64,000 bases of DNA from Micavibrio sp. UBA2137 (GTDB lineage: Bacteria; Pseudomonadota; Alphaproteobacteria; Micavibrionales; Micavibrionaceae), in the NCBI GenBank assembly GCA_002328415.1, contig DCXL01000004.1:1029451-1093450 (forward strand), in the 5' to 3' direction. This document shows positions 57,754-64,000 of this stretch, in pieces. Made by a program: the position numbers and the translations under genes. The number at the start of each line of letters is the position of its first letter. Within the stretch, counting starts at the first letter, position 1. A model generated the notes under the pieces. That model was not told the origin of the DNA and ran no database searches. It saw only the letters and a list, made by a program, of their open reading frames with translations.

Positions 57754-58311
57754 TTATGCAGGGGCATTACCCTGTAGTAAAAGAGATGAAATTTGTGGAG
57801 CACCTTCACCAGATTCCGCTTCATCCAGCATACGGCTTGTATCTTGGGGCGATACTTCCAAGAAACTTCCCTCGAGGCCCATAAGGCGCATTTCATTGCG
57901 GTTAAGAATAATTGTCTCATTATTCTGACGGGCGTCCAGCATACGACGCGCGAGCTCAAATTTTTGCATGCCATCTGGCTCAATTTTATTGGCCATATTC
58001 ACGCGGAAACTCTGGCGCATTTGTTCGTTTTCCACATCAGGAAGCGCCTGTTCGGCAAGAAGAACTAAGTTAAAGGAGTTGCCACCAATGTGATAACCCC
58101 GCTCATTAAATGAGGTAAACATGGCATCAATTTGGCGTACGCGATTACACGAATCTGAATTAAATGCATTATATTCGTAAGTAATCCCACCACAATTCAT
58201 TGTTGGAATTTCTGGCTGGATTGTCGTACATGCGCCCACAGTTGACGCGGCAAATACAAGACCCATCATTTTACCAGTTAGTGGCTTCGATTGTTGACCT
58301 TTAATTGACAT
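57754..58311 (-). CDS. putative lipoprotein of unknown function
   Basis: From the ATG at 58311 (AAGGGG upstream; TTG at 58317 is the frame opening) the protein has 185 residues. A hydrophobic stretch near residues 15-26 ends in V-G-A-C, a plausible lipobox. The mature part is rich in charged residues, with C-G-G-I-T-Y-E-Y and a conserved-looking helical region F-E-L-A-R-R-M-L-D-A-R. The function is not known. It is the first of four adjacent genes predicted to encode envelope proteins. Confidence 0.65.
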   Translation of the reverse strand: MSIKGQQSKPLTGKMMGLVFAASTVGACTTIQPEIPTMNCGGITYEYNAFNSDSCNRVRQIDAMFTSFNERGYHIGGNSFNLVLLAEQALPDVENEQMRQSFRVNMANKIEPDGMQKFELARRMLDARQNNETIILNRNEMRLMGLEGSFLEVSPQDTSRMLDEAESGEGAPQISSLLLQGNAPA

Positions 58312-58381
58312 GGGCAAACCCCTTCGTTCTGTTCAAGTCCCAAAAGATTAACAGAATGTAAATATTATGTCAAATAAATAG

Positions 58382-59110
58382 TTATAAAGGGCTGTTTTCC
58401 AAACGATATTCGGAGACTGTCTGATCAGAAATACCCCAGAAATTAATTGTTTCTTGAAAATCAGGATCATTAGCAACTGGGATATTCCCTGTCATTACAG
58501 GCGGAATAACTCCAGAAGCTTGATTCTCAAAGAAATTATAGATAACGCGCATATCTGCGTCTGAAAAATATTCGGTCCCAATATTGACACAGGCCGCTGA
58601 GGTAAAACGCGCGGTGATGTTATCACTCAATGCGGCCTCCTGACGGTTTTGACCACGCACATCGAGCAAGCGATGAATAAAGAAACAGCCATCATTGGCC
58701 GTTTTACAGCCCACCTGAATGGTATATTCACCATAAAGCTCGCTTCCGCGTAAGCGGATAGGGTTAGGCGTTGTCAGAACCGCATGTGTAACGTTGGGCG
58801 CTGGCATATTCCCTTGCTCGCGTCCCCATTGCGCGCGAAAAGAATGGATAGGAACGCCGTCCTGAAAAAGAACAAAATTACCAAAATCACGGTCAAGGAA
58901 ACCAAAAGTATCCGTTCCCATATCCTTCATCATATAATCAACAATCAACTGTCCACGTGGCGAAATCTCAATCGTGTTTTCTGGTGCGTCAACAAATGAG
59001 GCCGCAACTGCCTCATTCTCATTTGCAACCTCATCTTGTGCAAGCGCGGAACCAGCGCCCATAATAAGCGCAGAAGATAATAGAAATGATTTTGTTATTT
59101 TATTTAACAT
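58382..59110 (-). CDS. secreted L,D-transpeptidase-like protein (divergent YkuD-type)
   Basis: It has a clear signal peptide (M-L-N-K-I-T-K..., cleavage after A-L-A near residue 24). The core F-V-L-F-Q-D-G-V-P-I-H-S resembles the start of a YkuD fold. H146 lies in F-F-I-H-R-L-L-D and S171/C174 in T-S-A-A-C-V-N-I, close to the L,D-transpeptidase catalytic motif S-x-G-C but with Ala in place of Gly. If active, it would make 3-3 or protein cross-links to peptidoglycan. Placement in the family is tentative. Confidence 0.5.
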   Translation of the reverse strand: MLNKITKSFLLSSALIMGAGSALAQDEVANENEAVAASFVDAPENTIEISPRGQLIVDYMMKDMGTDTFGFLDRDFGNFVLFQDGVPIHSFRAQWGREQGNMPAPNVTHAVLTTPNPIRLRGSELYGEYTIQVGCKTANDGCFFIHRLLDVRGQNRQEAALSDNITARFTSAACVNIGTEYFSDADMRVIYNFFENQASGVIPPVMTGNIPVANDPDFQETINFWGISDQTVSEYRLENSPL

Positions 59111-59130
59111 AATAATTTACTTTTAAGATT

Positions 59131-59160
59131 AAAAAAGCCAGTGCGCATGACTGGCTTTTT
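59131..59160. terminator. bidirectional terminator between two secreted-protein genes
   Basis: AAAAAAGCCAGT pairs with ACTGGCTTTTT around a seven-base loop; A and T runs on both sides allow termination on either strand. On the minus strand it ends the gene at 59180. Confidence 0.85.
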
Positions 59161-59179
59161 CTAACATTAATTTATGTGC

Positions 59180-60145
59180 TTAACCAGGCTGGTTGATAGC
59201 AAGGCATCCGCCAATACTTGCCATGCTTGATGAAAGTGTTGCAGGAGCAACAGCACCATTCAAGACATATTCTCTGCCACCGCGATCAACAACTTCACCT
59301 GTTCTTGCCGCGCATTGCTGAACAAGAGACAACTCGCCAGTTCTGTATTCAGACACTGGAGCTACAGGCAAGCTACGTGGCTCAACTGGCGCTGAATATG
59401 TTGAAATGCACTCACCTCTGTACTCATCACGCGAGAAAAGTGGGTCATCGCCTTCAAGCAAGCCATTAGTTTGTACGCTTGTACCAACCGCAACTGTGCA
59501 ATAATCACTGTTCATACCAGCAATACGTTCGTCAGCTTGCGCAGCTCTTTCAGCAACACCAAGCGCAATACGCTCACGGCTTGCACGACCCTCAGCGACA
59601 CAATCTTTATTTGTACCGAAATTAAGGCCAATACCACCAGTTGCACCAACTGTACCAGCCTGTAGCGCAATACCACCACGGCTACATTCGCCAGGGTTGC
59701 CTGTTGCAATAGCAGATGCTGTATTTGCTGCCGCTTCCCAGCGATTGTTTGTGCTCAACACGTTGCCGCCACTACTAGATGTCGCAGTCGCATCACCACC
59801 TTCAGCATTTGCTTGTGCACGAGCACGGGCATCAGCTTCGGCTCTAGCGCGCGCATCTGCATCAGCGTCACCGCCGTCGCCACCACCTGGCGTGCCTGGA
59901 GGAAGTGTTGGGTCTACAGGCCCAGGAGGCTCTGGAAGTGTAGGGTCACATCCTGACAAATCAGGACATCCATTAGGAGGCGAAACTGGCGTACCAGGTG
60001 TTACACATCCACCTGTTGTTGAGCCACCTTGTGGACAATCAATAGGAGCTGGAGGAGGAGGAAGCTGTTGCGCCTCGGCTGTCTCTGGTGCCATTGCATT
60101 CATTGATACTATTGCTGCACCGGCAAAAAACATTTTTCTTAACAT
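59180..60145 (-). CDS. secreted Pro/Gly- and Ala-rich protein of unknown function
   Basis: The 321-residue protein has a signal peptide (cleavage after T-A-E-A near residue 25), followed by a low-complexity Pro/Gly/Thr region (26-95), then an Ala/Arg/Asp stretch with A-D-A-R-A-R-A-E repeats (about 96-118) that could form a helix. After that the remainder resembles an extracellular structured domain. Eight or so Cys residues are spread through it. The function is not known. An AAAGG site precedes the ATG. Confidence 0.6.
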   Translation of the reverse strand: MLRKMFFAGAAIVSMNAMAPETAEAQQLPPPPAPIDCPQGGSTTGGCVTPGTPVSPPNGCPDLSGCDPTLPEPPGPVDPTLPPGTPGGGDGGDADADARARAEADARARAQANAEGGDATATSSSGGNVLSTNNRWEAAANTASAIATGNPGECSRGGIALQAGTVGATGGIGLNFGTNKDCVAEGRASRERIALGVAERAAQADERIAGMNSDYCTVAVGTSVQTNGLLEGDDPLFSRDEYRGECISTYSAPVEPRSLPVAPVSEYRTGELSLVQQCAARTGEVVDRGGREYVLNGAVAPATLSSSMASIGGCLAINQPG

Positions 60146-60430
60146 GGCTAAAACCTTTCAAAAGTTTCTATGTAAAATTCGATGTTGGAGTTTTAATCTT
60201 TTCTTAACCTTATGTCAAGAAAATTATGAAAAATAATTCAAATAATTTTTCCCTATATATAAGACTCGATTTTTCACATCTTTTTACTTAATACTTCTTC
60301 CTAGCTCTTCATGAATACAGATGCAAGAAACTATTATCTTATTTATTATGAAAAATAACTTGCAATATGACAAAAACGCGCGTATAACAGATGACATTCT
60401 GAAATGAGGACGTTTTAAAGGCATTTAGAG
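60146..60430. promoter_or_regulatory. divergent intergenic region with a 14-base direct repeat
   Basis: This AT-rich, 285-base stretch separates two divergent envelope-protein genes and must hold both promoters. The 14-base word attatgaaaaataa occurs at 60223-60236 and 60345-60358 and could be an operator pair. No gene was seen in it. Confidence 0.35.
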
Positions 60431-62443
60431 ATGACGCTTGGTTCACGCAATAGAAAATTAAAAACTTTCACCACAAGAGGTACTCTTGCGATCGCTGCTA
60501 TTGCAACGACTGCACTTGCTGGCCTGGGTGGCACGGCCTACTTGGCAACTGATGGCTTTAATTCTGACGATGCTCCTGTAGCCACAGCCGAAGCCCCAGA
60601 AACAGCCCAAAACGAAAATTGTGTTGAAATACAATTAAATGATGGTTCAGTGATTTGCATTGATCCAACCTTGGATACTCCACTTGAAACTATTCCAACT
60701 ACTGAGGAAACAACAGAAGTGGCCGCGGCCTCTGCCGAAGCTGCTGAGGCAGCTCTTGTTGAAGAGGATGACACCGCTGAAGAAGGCCTAACAGCCGAAG
60801 ACCTTGCAGAAACAAATGATGAAACTGAAGCCACAGATACTGTTGCAACGGTTGATTTGGATGACACAAGCTGGCAGCGCGACCCCCTTTGGAAAATTAA
60901 GGATGAGGCTGTTGAGCTGTTTTGGGATGGGCAAAGAGAAGCTGCGATTGCACGTTACGAATATGCAGCCGCACATGGTTATCAGCAGGCAATCGATGAC
61001 TTGGCGTGGCTATCAGAACGCGGGCTTTATCAAAGAGAAGCTGAAACACCAGCCTCTGCTGCACCTACTACCACAACAGAAACCGCAGAGAGTGAAACAG
61101 TTTTACCTGCGACAGAAGGTGCGTCCGATGCATTTACGCAAGCCTTTGGCACAGCTGATGTAACTCCAGAAGCTACTATTGGCGGTAGAGCTGTTCATGC
61201 ACAAGAGCCAATTGCAACAGAAACAACACCCAGTGCTGCAACTGAAGTTTCAGGCGAAACATTTAACCACAGAACAACACCACAAGATGCTCTGGCTGCC
61301 TTTGCAACAGGCTCTGTCATTGCAGATGCGGAAAGTTCACGTTCATTAAGCTACAATGATCAGCTTGCTGATTGGGCCGTTGGATATACCCAGTTTTTGG
61401 CGCGCAATGATATTCCTTTGGAAAACAGTGTCTATGCTGAAGATTACAATCGCGCGATGCAAATGCCAGGTATGGCCACTTATGTGGCTGAAAAATGTGC
61501 TTGGTTAGAACAATGTGAATCTTTCAAAAGATGGGCATTAAGTGAAGAAGGCTTGGTTGAGCTTGCCTCAGGCAATATCTCGCCTTCTGTCCAGCGTAGC
61601 CTTGATAACATCGCTACTGGCGCACCAGATATTTTCTATGAAATTCTTGCGCGCGTAGAAGAAAATGCAACTGTAGAACTTGAATCCGCACTAGTTGAAA
61701 CATCAGTGTCAGATAACACGCTAGATGAAACAGGTGATACAGAGCTTCCAATCAATCTTTTGGACGGAACAGAGACATTCGCAGTTGAAGAAACTATCTC
61801 TGAAGAAATAGCGGTTGCCACAACCGCGCCTCTTGACCTTCTTGAAGGCATTGATATGTCAGTTCCAGAAGAAGAAATGGCGACTCCTACATACACACCT
61901 GATTTACCAGAGGCCTCTGATTTGGGACATCTCGAAGATTATGCTCTTGCCATAGAGTCATTTGAATATGAGCCTCTTACTTTTGCCGTTGCACCTGAAG
62001 ATATTCAGATTGAAATGGTTGACCTCACACAGCGTATTTCATGCGTTGAAGGTGAAGAAGCCCTTAATATTCAACGTACAAATTCCGTGCCATGGACATG
62101 CACAGACGAATGGGGCAATGCCGTTGACATTCAACAGGCCGTCTTTATGGGCGATGAACTGTCTTTCACAAATCCAGAATTAAATTACACAGCAAATTAC
62201 CGCGTTGCAGTTAATAACATGACGTTTGGTGATTATTTCAGAACTGTTATTCGTTCTGATTACCGCGTTGCAGTTGCAGACTATCGCGCACAGTTGGCCC
62301 AGGGCCCTGACACGCAAAATGTGACTTACCTGTCTGCAGAGGTTGTACAAGATACACCAGTTGAAGACGAAACAGCGAATGACAATGACGAAATCGTGAT
62401 TGCAAGTGCCGCTGGCGGGCCTGAAACACCTGCTCTTAATTAA
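60431..62443 (+). CDS. large acidic membrane-anchored protein with a Sel1-like segment
   Basis: The 670-residue protein has a basic N-terminus, one membrane segment (about 18-38) and a large acidic, Glu/Thr/Ala-rich periplasmic body. Residues about 150-200 (with A-V-E-L-F-W-D-G-Q-R-E-A-A-I-A-R-Y-E-Y-A-A) look like a Sel1-type helical repeat. The remaining body has short Cys-containing blocks (V-A-E-K-C-A-W-L-E-Q-C, C-V-E-G-E-E-A). The function is not known; a role in cell-surface organisation is possible. It ends overlapping the end of metE. Confidence 0.6.
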   Translation: MTLGSRNRKLKTFTTRGTLAIAAIATTALAGLGGTAYLATDGFNSDDAPVATAEAPETAQNENCVEIQLNDGSVICIDPTLDTPLETIPTTEETTEVAAASAEAAEAALVEEDDTAEEGLTAEDLAETNDETEATDTVATVDLDDTSWQRDPLWKIKDEAVELFWDGQREAAIARYEYAAAHGYQQAIDDLAWLSERGLYQREAETPASAAPTTTTETAESETVLPATEGASDAFTQAFGTADVTPEATIGGRAVHAQEPIATETTPSAATEVSGETFNHRTTPQDALAAFATGSVIADAESSRSLSYNDQLADWAVGYTQFLARNDIPLENSVYAEDYNRAMQMPGMATYVAEKCAWLEQCESFKRWALSEEGLVELASGNISPSVQRSLDNIATGAPDIFYEILARVEENATVELESALVETSVSDNTLDETGDTELPINLLDGTETFAVEETISEEIAVATTAPLDLLEGIDMSVPEEEMATPTYTPDLPEASDLGHLEDYALAIESFEYEPLTFAVAPEDIQIEMVDLTQRISCVEGEEALNIQRTNSVPWTCTDEWGNAVDIQQAVFMGDELSFTNPELNYTANYRVAVNNMTFGDYFRTVIRSDYRVAVADYRAQLAQGPDTQNVTYLSAEVVQDTPVEDETANDNDEIVIASAAGGPETPALN

Positions 62444-64000
62444 GCCACTTTTTTCTTGGACGTTTTTGCGCGCATCTCTTTTGCGGCCTTGATCATATGC
62501 TCAAGCGCGGGCTTGACCTCTGCCCAGCCACGTGTTTTCAAGCCACAATCAGGGTTAACCCAAAGGCGTTCTTCTGGAATGACCTTGGCGGCCTTTTCAA
62601 GAAGGGCAACCATTTCATCCTCTGTTGGAATACGCGGTGAGTGAATATCATAAACACCTGGGCCAATTTCATTAGGGTATTTAAAGGCCACAAAGGCATC
62701 CAGCAATTCCATTTGTGAACGTGAGGTTTCAATTGAAATCACATCCGCATCCAAGTCAGCAATGGGCTTAATAATGTCGTTAAATTCCGAGTAACACATA
62801 TGGGTGTGAATTTGTGTCTTATCCTCAACACAACATGTTGAGAGCTTAAAGCAATCAACCGCCCAATTGAGATAGTTTTCTCTATCCTCTTCACGCAATG
62901 GCAAGCCTTCACGAATGGCGGCCTCGTCAACCTGAATGACGCTAATACCTGCCTGCTCCAAATCAGCCACCTCATCACGAATGGCGAGCGCAATTTGGCG
63001 TGCAGACTCCTCCCATGTGACATCATCACGCTTGAACGACCACATTAGCATTGTAATAGGCCCTGTCAGCATTGCCTTCAAAGGTCTATCGGTCAGTGAT
63101 TGTGCATACTGGCTCCAAAACACGGTCATGGGTTGTGAGCGCGACACATCACCAAAAATAATGGGCGGTTTAACACAGCGCGAGCCATAAGATTGTACCC
63201 AACCAAATTTTGAGAAAATATAACCCTCAAGTTGCTCTCCGAAATATTCGACCATGTCATTGCGCTCGGCCTCGCCATGCACAAGCACATCCATATCAAT
63301 ATGTTCTTGGTAAGAGACACAATTGGCAATCTCGGCTTTCATATCCTCCAGATATTCTTCCTCGGACAATGTGCCTTTTTTGAAGGCGGCACGACTTTTG
63401 CGTATCTCTTGTGTTTGTGGAAATGATCCGATTGTTGTTGTTGGATACATTGGCAATTGCAAATGTTCCTGCTGAACCTTGGCTCGTGCTTCATAGGGAC
63501 TTTTGCGTTCACGCATATCGGAAGTCAGCGATGACACACGTTCCTGCACTTGCTTGTTATGAATACGGGAGGAGGATTGACGCTCAGCCACAATCTTATC
63601 ACTTTGCGCAATTTCATGCTTAAGGTCAGAGGCCTCTTTCCCAAGAAGCGCGATTTCAGAGAGCTTTTGTGTTGCAAAGGCCATCCAGTTTTTGATTTCT
63701 GCGTCCATCTTAACCTCTAAATCAAGGTCAACAGGCACATGAAGAAGCGAACAGCTTGGGCCAACCATCACGCGGTCTGGGCCTATTTTCGCAATCGCCG
63801 TTTCAAGCTGTGCCACAGAACGTGATAGATTGTTTTTCCAAATGGACCGCCCATCAACTAAGCCAAGTGAAAGCACGCAATCATCACTCAACGCCGCTAA
63901 AACATCATCCAGCTGGTTAGGCGCGCGTGCCAAATCAATATGAAGTCCTTGCACAGGTAACTCGCAGGCAAGGTCTGTATTATCCTTCAACCCTTCGAAA
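62440..64000 (-). CDS. metE: cobalamin-independent methionine synthase MetE, 3' part
   Basis: MetE transfers the methyl group of methyltetrahydrofolate-glutamate to homocysteine. About 519 residues of the C-terminal side of the protein are in the window; the start is outside the right edge, and the frame remains open to it. The zinc ligands of the active site are visible: H-T-H-M-C-Y-S-E-F (His and Cys), I-E-T-S-R-S-Q (Glu region) and W-V-N-P-D-C-G-L-K. The Y-P-T-T-T-I-G-S-F-P-Q-T signature begins the catalytic barrel. The gene ends overlapping the acidic membrane protein's stop. Confidence 0.95.
   Translation of the reverse strand, partial: FEGLKDNTDLACELPVQGLHIDLARAPNQLDDVLAALSDDCVLSLGLVDGRSIWKNNLSRSVAQLETAIAKIGPDRVMVGPSCSLLHVPVDLDLEVKMDAEIKNWMAFATQKLSEIALLGKEASDLKHEIAQSDKIVAERQSSSRIHNKQVQERVSSLTSDMRERKSPYEARAKVQQEHLQLPMYPTTTIGSFPQTQEIRKSRAAFKKGTLSEEEYLEDMKAEIANCVSYQEHIDMDVLVHGEAERNDMVEYFGEQLEGYIFSKFGWVQSYGSRCVKPPIIFGDVSRSQPMTVFWSQYAQSLTDRPLKAMLTGPITMLMWSFKRDDVTWEESARQIALAIRDEVADLEQAGISVIQVDEAAIREGLPLREEDRENYLNWAVDCFKLSTCCVEDKTQIHTHMCYSEFNDIIKPIADLDADVISIETSRSQMELLDAFVAFKYPNEIGPGVYDIHSPRIPTEDEMVALLEKAAKVIPEERLWVNPDCGLKTRGWAEVKPALEHMIKAAKEMRAKTSKKKVA

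Overview
The window reads as core chromosome of a free-living, Gram-negative alphaproteobacterium of moderate to low GC. Reasons: a DivL-type histidine kinase with tyrosine at the phospho-acceptor position, AddAB instead of RecBCD, an NDUFA12-like complex I protein, DUF2155, the ClpS/ClpA pair, an alphaproteobacterial SRP RNA next to dnaX-ybaB, and the pdeM-lhr-exonuclease-ligase repair cluster. No phage, transposase, plasmid or CRISPR sequence is visible. The small secreted proteins and the LapG-like protease plus RTX adhesin suggest a surface-attached life style. A Micavibrio-like or other deep-branching alphaproteobacterium would fit, but that is inference.

Layout. 0.2-2.8 kb: accB-accC-aat. 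2.8-4.2 kb: a SCO1 copper chaperone and a PhoH ATPase. 4.2-4.9 kb: a non-coding gap with a terminator and a long hairpin. 4.9-8.2 kb: two acetyltransferases, xthA, a predicted 10-TM metal exporter, ybaB. 8.2-11.3 kb: dnaX, the SRP RNA, two unannotated 56-residue proteins and a third acetyltransferase. 11.3-17.6 kb: guaB, two orphan proteins, tuf, tRNA-Gly and divL. 17.7-25.4 kb: tsaE-murU-addB-addA, overlapping and co-directional. 25.4-31 kb: glk, a CDF metal exporter, mdh, a CPBP protease, a membrane protein and an M23 peptidase. 31-37.7 kb: tRNA-Tyr, rlmB/trmH, polA, then on the other strand NDUFA12-mlaD-DUF2155 and trxA-DUF1223. 37.8-42 kb: clpS-clpA and a D,D-carboxypeptidase with a SPOR tail. 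42-51 kb: a lipoprotein, a glycosyltransferase-like protein, a LapG-like protease, a SulP transporter, tRNA-Ser and a 1.4-thousand-residue cadherin-like/RTX adhesin. 51-56.8 kb: the ligase-associated repair cluster. 56.8-62.4 kb: a GGCT-like protein, a 32-residue peptide gene and four predicted envelope proteins of mostly unknown function. The window ends inside metE.

The observation most worth following is the gene at 43710-44660. It joins an N-terminal two-motif MshEN-like domain, a family known to bind cyclic-di-GMP, to a LapG-type calcium-dependent cysteine protease. The layout of 24 + 5 + 24 residues matches the published MshEN consensus. A large RTX adhesin, the usual kind of LapG substrate, lies 2.2 kb downstream. 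This could be a one-protein version of the two-protein LapD/LapG switch that holds or releases adhesins. Other items are a tyrosine-type DivL kinase, murU without its usual kinase partner amgK, a very short gene with an almost perfect ribosome-binding site, a duplicated 5' piece of tRNA-Ser, REP-like palindromes before tuf, and a group of adjacent secreted proteins.
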